This document shows, piece after piece, positions 1-6,790 of a stretch of 64,000 nt of DNA. Where the stretch lies: the NCBI RefSeq assembly GCF_000755145.1, contig NZ_CP009228.1, positions 1,721,694 through 1,785,693 of the forward strand, read 5' to 3'. The notes under the pieces were generated by a model, which was not told the DNA's origin, did no database searches, and worked only from the letters and a program-made list of their open reading frames with translations. Position 1 is the first letter of the stretch. The number at the start of each line of letters is the position of its first letter. The stretch is from Treponema putidum (GTDB lineage Bacteria > Spirochaetota > Spirochaetia > Treponematales > Treponemataceae). The position numbers were made by a program, and so were the translations under genes.

Positions 1-981
1 GGGCTTTATCCCGAAATAAGACCTGATGCTGTAGTTTTGCTTGAGTCTCAATATTGGATTCAAAAAGCCTTTATCGGTATTGCAGACTCAGGTATTCCAG
101 TTATTGCCGATCTTACTGCTAATCCTTCTTTGATCGTAAAGTTAAATGGAAATAAAGCTTTTTTCTTTACCGATTATTCCGCTCAAGATTCCTTAGCAAG
201 CTCTTTTTTTTACGCTTTAAAAGAAAAAAATATTTTACCTTTAAGACTTGAAGCTATGGGCTCTGTGGGGCTTGCTGCCTTAGCCCTTGCCGAAAGATTG
301 GCTTTTGACGGTCTTCCTATTTTTCACACGGGTTTGGATTTTTCGTGGGGGCAGGGATTCAGTCATTCAAAATTAAGCTATCAAGTTAAAAATATATTTT
401 CGGATATTTCCAAAATAAAAAGTCTTTACACGGGAGAATCTTTGTTTCCGAATAAGCTTAGTTTTGAAAAGGGTAAAAACGGCAGTCTTGCTTTGACTTC
501 TCCTAATTTAAAAAATTACGGAGAGCTTTATAAAAAACTTTTTGCTTCTAAAGAAAACTTTTTTGATATAGGGCAATCAGGTTTGGAGCTAAATTCAAAA
601 AAAATAAGCTTTGATACGGCAAAAAAAATCATAGACGATTTTTATTCGTGTTATGAAGCATCTTGTTTTATAAATAAAAATAATGATAAAAAAAATTTTA
701 TAAGCTATGATTATGCAGATAAAGAAAAAGCGATAAAAGATTTTTTAATTTCCGAAAAAGAAAAACTTCTTAGGCTCAAAAGTATTTTTACCGGAAAAAT
801 AAATTCTTCTGATGCAGAAATTAAAACTCTTCTTTTGTCTATGCCTTATCTATATCTTCATTTTCCGGATTATAATTCCTTATCCGAAACCTTCTTGGAT
901 AAACATTTTTTATCCCGTGTAAGAATTGAGATAGAATATTTTTTAAAAATACATCTGACAAATGAAAATTTTATCAATTAA
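1..981 (+). CDS. DUF115 / MptE-like protein, 3' end
   Basis: The frame is open from base 1, so the N-terminus lies outside the window and about 326 residues are visible. The stretch from residue 80 or so, with the motif GSVGLAALALAERLAFDG followed by HTGLDFSWGQG, is typical of the DUF115 / 6-hydroxymethylpterin diphosphokinase MptE-like family. In bacteria this family is usually linked to flagellin modification or motility, not to pterin synthesis. No signal peptide or membrane segment is seen in the visible part, so a cytoplasmic location is likely. An in-frame TTG at 37 is not a convincing start, because homologous-looking sequence continues upstream of it. Family assignment is fairly secure; the role is inferred from family knowledge. 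Confidence 0.7.
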   Translation, partial: GLYPEIRPDAVVLLESQYWIQKAFIGIADSGIPVIADLTANPSLIVKLNGNKAFFFTDYSAQDSLASSFFYALKEKNILPLRLEAMGSVGLAALALAERLAFDGLPIFHTGLDFSWGQGFSHSKLSYQVKNIFSDISKIKSLYTGESLFPNKLSFEKGKNGSLALTSPNLKNYGELYKKLFASKENFFDIGQSGLELNSKKISFDTAKKIIDDFYSCYEASCFINKNNDKKNFISYDYADKEKAIKDFLISEKEKLLRLKSIFTGKINSSDAEIKTLLLSMPYLYLHFPDYNSLSETFLDKHFLSRVRIEIEYFLKIHLTNENFIN

Positions 982-1059
982 GAAAATGCCAAAGCTTTAG
1001 TAAAATTCATGAGGATATGTAAATAGGCAATTGGAAATTTAAAAACTTTTGTCCTGAGT

Positions 1060-2868
1060 TTAGTCCTCTTGATAGTATTTTGCTTGTGCATTCCAAAGTT
1101 CATAGTACTTGCCGCTTACATCGGAAACGAGCTCATTATGATTTCCGTATTGAACAAGACTGCCTTCATCCATAACGGCAATTTTATCGCAGAATTTACA
1201 AGATGAAAGCCGGTGCGAAATATAGATTGCAGTATTTTTTGAAGTTATATTATCAAAATGAGAATAAATCTCTGCTTCCGAAATAGGATCGAGGGCTGCC
1301 GTCGGTTCATCCAAAATAAAGATTTTGCCTCCGTGATAAATTGCGCGTGCCATTGCAATTTTTTGAGCTTCTCCGCCGGAGGCTTCAATTCCGCCTATGT
1401 CAAAGTTTTGATATAGATAGGCTTCGCCTCCATGTTTTTTATAAAAAGCTTCCATTCCAGTTTTTGAAAGAGCATCGGCAACTTTTTTTTCATCATACGA
1501 ACTTGATGCGGAAACATTTTCGCCTAATTTAAGCGATAATAATTTAAAGTCTTGAAAGACAACCGAGAACGCATCTATGTACTCATCATAATCATATTCT
1601 TTTATGTTTACTCCGTTTAAAAGTATTTCTCCTTCAGTCGGTTCGTAGAGCCTTACAAGCAATTTGATAAGAGTGGTTTTTCCCGATCCGTTTTTACCGA
1701 CCATTGCAAGTTTTTGACTTGAATCTATTTTTAGGTTTATATTTTTAAGAGCGTATTTATCCTGATCCGGATATTTAAAACTTATATTTTTTAATTCAAA
1801 CACAATGGGTTCGTCTTTTTTTATGGAAAGTTTTCCTGAGTATTTTTTTTCGTCTATATCGAGAAAGTTTAATAATTTTTCTCGGGACTTATCCGAAGCA
1901 ACAAGAGTAGTTAATCCGTCCACAGCTTCAGATATTTGAGCCGAAAAAACATTTATAGCTCCTATGAAAAAAAAGACTTCACTCAAGGCAATGGAACCGT
2001 AAACAGCTTTTAAACCTACAAATAAGAAAACTAAAAGCAAAAGAGAGCCTTCGAGGAGTTTAGCTGACCCTATAGTACGGGAAAAAAACTTTGCCATAAA
2101 ATCATGAGTACTTTTCTGCATTGCAAGATAGGTGCCTGTGTATTTTTCGGCTAAGGCCTTATCATATAATCTAATATCCTTTCCCGTCCTATAATCATAA
2201 ATTAAATTCATATAAGATTTTATATAACGGGCACTTTTTTTGACTTCTCCCGAAATATGGTCTCCGAATTTTTTATAAATATATTTTGCCAAATAAAAAG
2301 AAATTATATTAAAGGCTATCAAAAGAATTAAAAAGGCTGAATTTATAAATGCTCCTGAAAGCCCCATAAATCCTTGGGAATTAAAAAGATCTATAAAAAA
2401 ATACAAGGCTGCTCCTGCTCCTATAAATCCTCCTACAGAGGTTCCGGTTTTTCTCATAAAATCACTGTGTGAAAAAACTATGAAGCGTTCAAATTGTTTG
2501 ATTGAATTTAAATCGTTTTGAAATTCGTTTTGTTCGGTAAGTTCAAAATTTAATCTTAAAACTTTAAGAGACTTTTTCATAGTGTGCTTTTTAGAAAAAC
2601 ATTTATAATGGTACATAAAGCGTTTTTCCAATATTCCTGAAATTATCGATAAAAGCATAAATGCTGTTAAAAGAATAAGGGTCAATCTTAGAACTCCACT
2701 CGGCAATATTTGTGACGTTGCTGATTCAATGATTATTTTGGATAAATAAAGGAGACAGAAAGGCCTTACGGCCTCTATTATATTAAAAAAGATGCTGTTC
2801 CACATTAACCCCTTCTCTATTTTTTCAATATAAAAAAACATTCTAAAAAATCTTTTAAGCCTCTTCAT
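1060..2868 (-). CDS. ABC exporter half-transporter (permease-ATPase), second of pair
   Basis: This is a fused membrane and ATPase half-transporter of about 602 residues. The N-terminal 330 residues carry five to six hydrophobic segments of an ABC exporter domain. The C-terminal part has Walker A (GKNGSGKTT), a degenerate signature (ASGGEAQK in place of LSGGQ) and Walker B (IFILDEPTAALD). The imperfect signature suggests that this is the asymmetric member of a heterodimeric exporter. Its partner lies immediately upstream at 3001-4803 in the same orientation. Of two in-frame ATGs, the one at 2868 is preferred because AAGGAG abuts the first ATG and lies 6 nt before the second. The substrate cannot be read from the sequence; drug, peptide or lipid export are all possible. 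Confidence 0.88.
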   Translation of the reverse strand: MKRLKRFFRMFFYIEKIEKGLMWNSIFFNIIEAVRPFCLLYLSKIIIESATSQILPSGVLRLTLILLTAFMLLSIISGILEKRFMYHYKCFSKKHTMKKSLKVLRLNFELTEQNEFQNDLNSIKQFERFIVFSHSDFMRKTGTSVGGFIGAGAALYFFIDLFNSQGFMGLSGAFINSAFLILLIAFNIISFYLAKYIYKKFGDHISGEVKKSARYIKSYMNLIYDYRTGKDIRLYDKALAEKYTGTYLAMQKSTHDFMAKFFSRTIGSAKLLEGSLLLLVFLFVGLKAVYGSIALSEVFFFIGAINVFSAQISEAVDGLTTLVASDKSREKLLNFLDIDEKKYSGKLSIKKDEPIVFELKNISFKYPDQDKYALKNINLKIDSSQKLAMVGKNGSGKTTLIKLLVRLYEPTEGEILLNGVNIKEYDYDEYIDAFSVVFQDFKLLSLKLGENVSASSSYDEKKVADALSKTGMEAFYKKHGGEAYLYQNFDIGGIEASGGEAQKIAMARAIYHGGKIFILDEPTAALDPISEAEIYSHFDNITSKNTAIYISHRLSSCKFCDKIAVMDEGSLVQYGNHNELVSDVSGKYYELWNAQAKYYQED

Positions 2869-2887
2869 TTTCATCTCCTTGTTATGG

Positions 2888-2913
2888 CCTCTAAAAACTT
2901 CAGTTTTTAGAGG
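2888..2913. repeat. Hairpin with TTCA loop, family copy 1
   Basis: The arms CCTCTAAAAAC and GTTTTTAGAGG form a perfect 11-bp stem around the loop TTCA. It lies in the gap between the two ABC half-transporter genes. Closely similar hairpins with the same loop occur at 6521-6542 and 16371-16400. A bidirectional intrinsic terminator is the simplest role, since each strand ends in a T-rich arm. Confidence 0.7.
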
Positions 2914-2933
2914 GCTTCCTTAAATTTATTTGC

Positions 2934-2970
2934 GATGTTTTTAATAAGTTAAAGACTTATTAAAAACTCG
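2934..2970. repeat. Hairpin module CGATG-stem-CTCG, copy A
   Basis: The arms GTTTTTAATAAGT (2937-2949) and ACTTATTAAAAAC (2955-2967) form a 13-bp stem with loop TAAAG. The stem is flanked by CGAT on the left and TCG on the right, giving CGATGTTTT on one side and AAAACTCG on the other. The same asymmetric flanks occur around different stems at 62209-62242 (inverted) and 62271-62297. This looks like a modular intergenic repeat. Confidence 0.55.
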
Positions 2971-2972
2971 TC

Positions 2973-3012
2973 AGGCAAGTCTAAAAATCTAACAAAGTTT
3001 TTAGACTTGCCT
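2973..3012 (-). terminator. Hairpin overlapping the stop codon of the upstream ABC gene
   Basis: AGGCAAGTCTAAAAA and TTTTTAGACTTGCCT form a perfect 15-bp stem with loop TCTAACAAAG. One arm contains the last codons and the stop of the ABC gene that ends at 3001. The hairpin therefore overlaps the coding end and probably terminates or attenuates transcription before the second half-transporter. The loop core resembles that of the oppA terminators at 34905-34945 and 43567-43607. Confidence 0.6.
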
Positions 3013-4803
3013 ATAATACTTACTTTGAACATCATACATTTTTCTGTATGTTTTATTTTGACCCATAAGTTCATTATGAGTGCCTTCTTCTATTATTTTT
3101 CCGTGTTCCAGTAAAATAATCCTGTCACAAAATTTTGTAGACGCGAGTCTATGCGAAATAAAAATAGAAGTTTTTTCTTTACTCATTGCATCATACTCTT
3201 CATATATTTTGCTTTCCGCAATCGGGTCAAGGGCAGCCGTCGGTTCATCCAGAATATTTATTTTTGCATTTTTATAAAGAGCTCTAGCAAGCAGCATCCT
3301 TTGATTTTGTCCGCCCGATAAATCGATTGCTTCATCATTGCTTTCCTTTACCAAAATAGTTTGGCTGCCGTTTGGAAGACTTGAAACCATTTCATTTAAA
3401 CCGCTCGAAGTAATTGCATTTTTTAATTTTTCTTCATTTATATTTTCAGTTCCGGCAATATTAGCTGCAAAAGTTTCCGGGAAAATATTTATATCCTGAA
3501 ATACCGGAGAAAATAAATTATAGTATTCTGTTTTTTTAAAGTCAGTGCTGTTTTTTTCGTCAATTAAAACGGAACCCTCGGTGGGTTCTAAAAGTCCCAT
3601 TAAAAGGTGCATAAGTGTTGTTTTTCCGGCTCCGTTGATACCGACAAGAGCTAACTTTTCTCCTGCATCGATTTTTAAATTAAAGTCTTTAAAAATCCAT
3701 GCTGCATCTTCCGAATATCTAAAGGAAAGATTTCTAAATTCGATTGAAGGTTTTTCGCCCGTATCATTTGCGGTAAGCTCTCCGCCTGTTTTTTCATCAG
3801 GAGTGTTCAAAAAAATTCTTATTTGACTTAATTGGCTATTAAATATAATGAGGTTACTTATTTGAAGAACAATAGCATCCATCCATCTTGAAAATTCCAT
3901 GATCAGACCTATAAGAAAAACAAATTGAGAAACGGCAATGGTTCCAGCGTTTAATTGGTAAATTAAGTAAATATAGGCAAAAATATCTCTTATAAAAATC
4001 ATTACGGCATTTAGAATTTTTCCTCCTGCCTGTACATTCGATTCTGCTCTCAAAAATTTTTTTACTCGTCCGTGATACTGTTCAAAGTTTTCGACCAGCC
4101 AATCTTTCATCTTATAAAGGCGGATATCCTTTGCAAAGCGTCTATCTTCTGCGGTCGCAAGTATGTATTCTTCCTTTTTTTCGTCATCGCCTCGTTCTTT
4201 CATGTTTTTTTGTGTGTACTTTCCCGTATAGATTCCGTACAATAAATTTACGGTTCCTGAAGCTAAAACAATAAATAGAAGAATTAAGTCGATGCTTATA
4301 ATACCTGAACTGAAGAAAAAGGCTCCTGCAATTGCGGTTAAAAGAAAGGATAAATTAAGCCCGAAAAAATGAAAGGGACCGCCCGAGCTTCCCGTCATGA
4401 CTATGTTTTTTACCTTGGTTATTTTTGTTTGCACTTCGGGAGAAATAAGAGTCTGGTAGTTAAGTTCAAACATTTTTTTGTTTACAGGTACCGAATAAAT
4501 GTGGAATAGAGGACGGGAGCCGAGAGCCATCAACTTTGTTTCAAGCACCTGTATGATAATTTTGCAGGCCGTTATTAAAAGTCCTGCCGTCAATATGGAA
4601 AGTAAGACTGTTCCAGCCTCCGCTCCGGTTTCAATACCCAATATAATTGTTTTCGGGATAAGGATGGTTTGATAAATCATAAAAATACGGATGGGTACCG
4701 AAATAATCATAAAGAAAATACCGGCCGGAAATGTTTTTAACCAAATACCTAAATAATAGAAAATATTGTTAAAAAGGTTTAATTTTGTATCGCTTTTTTC
4801 CAT
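3001..4803 (-). CDS. ABC exporter half-transporter (permease-ATPase), first of pair
   Basis: About 600 residues, with an N-terminal exporter membrane domain and a C-terminal ATPase domain. Visible motifs are Walker A GINGAGKTT, a canonical signature LSGGQNQR, and Walker B INILDEPTAALD followed by an IFISHR switch. The frame stays open upstream to 4869, but that extension runs into a hairpin. The ATG at 4803 has the purine-rich sequence GAGAGGAA in the Shine-Dalgarno position and is preferred. With the gene at 1060-2868 it probably forms a heterodimeric exporter in which this subunit has the canonical signature. A promoter at 4934-4962 fits the transcript. Confidence 0.88.
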   Translation of the reverse strand: MEKSDTKLNLFNNIFYYLGIWLKTFPAGIFFMIISVPIRIFMIYQTILIPKTIILGIETGAEAGTVLLSILTAGLLITACKIIIQVLETKLMALGSRPLFHIYSVPVNKKMFELNYQTLISPEVQTKITKVKNIVMTGSSGGPFHFFGLNLSFLLTAIAGAFFFSSGIISIDLILLFIVLASGTVNLLYGIYTGKYTQKNMKERGDDEKKEEYILATAEDRRFAKDIRLYKMKDWLVENFEQYHGRVKKFLRAESNVQAGGKILNAVMIFIRDIFAYIYLIYQLNAGTIAVSQFVFLIGLIMEFSRWMDAIVLQISNLIIFNSQLSQIRIFLNTPDEKTGGELTANDTGEKPSIEFRNLSFRYSEDAAWIFKDFNLKIDAGEKLALVGINGAGKTTLMHLLMGLLEPTEGSVLIDEKNSTDFKKTEYYNLFSPVFQDINIFPETFAANIAGTENINEEKLKNAITSSGLNEMVSSLPNGSQTILVKESNDEAIDLSGGQNQRMLLARALYKNAKINILDEPTAALDPIAESKIYEEYDAMSKEKTSIFISHRLASTKFCDRIILLEHGKIIEEGTHNELMGQNKTYRKMYDVQSKYYRQV

Positions 4804-4828
4804 AATTTCCTCTCTAAAGTTAAAGTAT

Positions 4829-4906
4829 GCCGTTTCTGACTTTGTTGCGAAACGGCGGAAAATAAGCAATGCTCAGAAACTGATGTTTCTTCCGCTTGCT
4901 TATTTT
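4829..4906. repeat. Two strong hairpins in the 5' leader of the ABC exporter pair
   Basis: GCCGTTTC (4829-4836) pairs with GAAACGGC (4849-4856). AAAATAAGCAA (4859-4869) pairs with TTGCTTATTTT (4896-4906) and encloses a smaller hairpin, AGAAAC / GTTTCT (4875-4880, 4885-4890). All lie between the inferred promoter at 4934-4962 and the start codon at 4803, so they would be in the transcript leader. They could act as attenuator, stabiliser or mobile hairpin insertion. Confidence 0.55.
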
Positions 4907-4933
4907 AATAGAAACTTTTAAATATGTAAGACT

Positions 4934-4962
4934 ATTCTAATATAGAACTTAAAATCGGTCAA
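4934..4962 (-). promoter_or_regulatory. Sigma-70-type promoter for the ABC exporter pair
   Basis: Read on the minus strand, TTGACC (4957-4962) and TAGAAT (4934-4939) are separated by 17 bp. They lie about 130 bp before the start codon at 4803, so the leader would contain the hairpins at 4829-4906. Confidence 0.5.
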
Positions 4963-5016
4963 GTGTAAAATTTAAAAATATCAAAAATTTGAAAAAAATT
5001 TAATTTTTTATGTAAA

Positions 5017-5028
5017 CTACTATAGTAG
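5017..5028. promoter_or_regulatory. BlaI/MecI-type operator O1
   Basis: CTACTATAGTAG is a perfect 12-bp palindrome just upstream of the -35 box at 5031. BlaI, MecI and CopY repressors bind dyads of this TAC...GTA type. A second dyad lies at 5067-5080. Confidence 0.55.
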
Positions 5029-5030
5029 CA

Positions 5031-5059
5031 TTGATAAATTTGAGCATTTTGTTTAAAAT
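5031..5059 (+). promoter_or_regulatory. Promoter of the blaI-like fragment and retropepsin gene
   Basis: TTGATA (5031-5036) and TAAAAT (5054-5059) are spaced by 17 bp. The promoter sits between the two palindromes at 5017-5028 and 5067-5080, the layout expected of a repressor-controlled promoter. Confidence 0.55.
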
Positions 5060-5066
5060 GAAATAA

Positions 5067-5080
5067 ACTACCGGAGTAGT
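5067..5080. promoter_or_regulatory. BlaI/MecI-type operator O2
   Basis: ACTAC, four central bases, then GTAGT form a 14-bp dyad located just downstream of the expected transcription start and directly before the ATG at 5083. It shares the half-site CTAC/GTAG with the palindrome at 5017. Confidence 0.55.
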
Positions 5081-5082
5081 AT

Positions 5083-5196
5083 ATGAAAATTAAGCTATTT
5101 GATTCTGAATTAAAAATAATGAATATTCTTTGGGATAGTGGAGAAATGACTGCAAAACAAATTTCAATAACGAGAATTAAAAATAATTCTAAATAG
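5083..5196 (+). pseudogene. Truncated BlaI/MecI-family repressor
   Basis: This 37-codon frame begins with a good match to the start of the BlaI/MecI/CopY winged-helix repressors (FDSELKIMNILWDSGEMTAKQI). It stops right after the second helix, so the recognition helix, the wing and the dimerisation domain (about 85 residues) are missing. The promoter and two operators in front are still recognisable. I read it as the decayed remnant of an autoregulated repressor. It is followed 19 nt later by the retropepsin-like gene, which probably uses the same promoter. A functional micro-protein cannot be excluded. Confidence 0.6.
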
Positions 5197-5215
5197 ATTT
5201 CATGGGGGTATTAAA

Positions 5216-6496
5216 ATGAAACAAAATCGATGTAAATTAATTAAAATGTTAAGTGCTTTCTTAATATTTTTTTGTTTTTTCAGAGGCGTATTTGCACAGA
5301 ATGAAACTGAATGTGAAAAAGCCGTCCAAGCTGTTGTAGAAGCTTGTAACGAAAAATCCGTAACAAATGTGCTGCCTTATTTGGCCGAGGATTTTTCAAT
5401 TGCAGGTCAGAGCGGTAATAGGGCAAAAGCAATTTTGCAGCAATTATTGGCCGGAGTGGGAGCGGTAGTTTCCTATGAAAAAACAGAAAGCCTTATGGAA
5501 GACGGAAAACTTATTTTAAAGTACTCAATTGAATATTCTCAAGTAGGAAAGAAAGAGTCCGTATTTATTTTCAATAAGGATAATTTAATTGTCGAAGCTG
5601 AACTTATGAAAATAAAAGTAAAAACTTTGTCTTCAGAAGAACGAACTATAGAGTACAATACACATAAAATCACTTCCATTCCTTTTATATTTGCAGAAAA
5701 TCTGCCGTTGGTAGACGTATTGCTTAATGGTGAAAGCAGATTGTTTTTATTAGACAGCGGTGCACCTTTTTCTATTTTAAATTCAAAGTACATTGAAGGA
5801 TTAAACACGGACACAAAAAAACTTGGTAGTTTTCAAGATGTCAGCGGTAATGTTTCAAGTCCGAATATGGATATAACAACCGTAAAAGAATTGGAATTCG
5901 CCGGTAGTAAAATAAAAAATCAAAAAATAGTAGTTCTTGATATGAGTCGTCTTGAACAGAGTTTAAAAACGGACGGCATATACGGATTAATAGGCTATGA
6001 TATGCTAAAAGAATATGATGTCTTTTTAGATTATCAAAAAAAGCAGTTGACACTTATAAGACCGGATTCGTATGATAGTTTTATAAAATCTAATACATTA
6101 AAAGTATATTCAAAAATTCCGTGTAAAATGGTAGGTCATATTCCGGTTATTGAAGTAGCGATTGGAAACAAAACCTATACATTGGGACTCGATACCGGAG
6201 CTGAATTCAATTTACTCGACAGCTTTTATTTTAATGAATTAGAACCGTCCTTAACAAACAAAGAAAAAACCGAACTGAGCGGAGCAGGCGGAATTAAACA
6301 GGAAATATATCAAGCGGAATTAAAAACAATGAAGATAGGCGGTAAAACATATAAAAATATAAAAACTGCCTTTTCCGATATTTCTCATTTGCGAAAAAAG
6401 CCCGATAGTTATGACGGTCTTTTAGGTCATCCCTTTTTGTCCGCCCAACCGTTTCTTATAAGTTATAAACGTGGAGAAATAATTTTGTTTAAATAA
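5216..6496 (+). CDS. Exported protein with two retropepsin-like aspartyl protease domains
   Basis: A 426-residue protein with an N-terminal signal peptide ending near GVFAQ. Residues 30-140 resemble a small NTF2-like domain. Two retropepsin-like domains follow: the first has LLDSGAPFSILNS near residue 180, the second GLDTGAEFNLLDS near residue 323. D[ST]GA is the catalytic signature of clan AA aspartic peptidases, and each domain also has a later hydrophobic-GLIGYD or GLLGHP motif. It is probably a periplasmic or outer-surface protease. The frame follows the truncated repressor and the operator-flanked promoter at 5031, so it was probably repressor-controlled. Substrate is unknown. Confidence 0.75.
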   Translation: MKQNRCKLIKMLSAFLIFFCFFRGVFAQNETECEKAVQAVVEACNEKSVTNVLPYLAEDFSIAGQSGNRAKAILQQLLAGVGAVVSYEKTESLMEDGKLILKYSIEYSQVGKKESVFIFNKDNLIVEAELMKIKVKTLSSEERTIEYNTHKITSIPFIFAENLPLVDVLLNGESRLFLLDSGAPFSILNSKYIEGLNTDTKKLGSFQDVSGNVSSPNMDITTVKELEFAGSKIKNQKIVVLDMSRLEQSLKTDGIYGLIGYDMLKEYDVFLDYQKKQLTLIRPDSYDSFIKSNTLKVYSKIPCKMVGHIPVIEVAIGNKTYTLGLDTGAEFNLLDSFYFNELEPSLTNKEKTELSGAGGIKQEIYQAELKTMKIGGKTYKNIKTAFSDISHLRKKPDSYDGLLGHPFLSAQPFLISYKRGEIILFK

Positions 6497-6520
6497 ACAA
6501 AAAACTTTATTTCGTAAACC

Positions 6521-6578
6521 TCTAAAAACTTCAGTTTTTAGAAGGTAAGCTTTGCTCACCGGTTTATCTTAAGCTTAC
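6521..6578. repeat. Hairpin with TTCA loop, copy 2, plus a second inverted repeat
   Basis: TCTAAAAAC and GTTTTTAGA form a 9-bp stem around TTCA (6521-6542). GTAAGCTT (6545-6552) can pair with AAGCTTAC (6571-6578). The sequence immediately after is TTGCGATGT, as in the hairpin region at 2930. It probably terminates the retropepsin gene. Confidence 0.6.
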
Positions 6579-6612
6579 TTGCGATGTCAATTTCTTATTT
6601 TTCTGTTATACT

Positions 6613-6750
6613 ATGTTTATGAGTACGATTAGAAAAATGCCTATAGGCGTTCAAAGTTTTGACGAAGCAAGAAAGGCAAAAGATATGAATTTTTATCTAA
6701 CGGTGGCTTTACAAACTTTTTCCGATATTGTTTTTTTTTCTATTTTGTAA
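6613..6750 (+). pseudogene. Remnant of an AAA-ATPase-like (DUF1703-type) gene start
   Basis: The short frame reads RKMPIGVQSFDEARKAKDM, which matches the very start of the intact AAA-ATPase-like gene at 26152-27777 (RKLPIGLQSFKDLREKEF). After about 26 residues the similarity is lost and the frame ends at 6750. The P-loop and nuclease regions are gone. Its 3' end overlaps the region before pepD. I interpret it as the stub of a deleted paralogue. Confidence 0.55.
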
Positions 6751-6790
6751 TATACTACTAACCTATAAAACAAATAATTTGGAGGTAACA

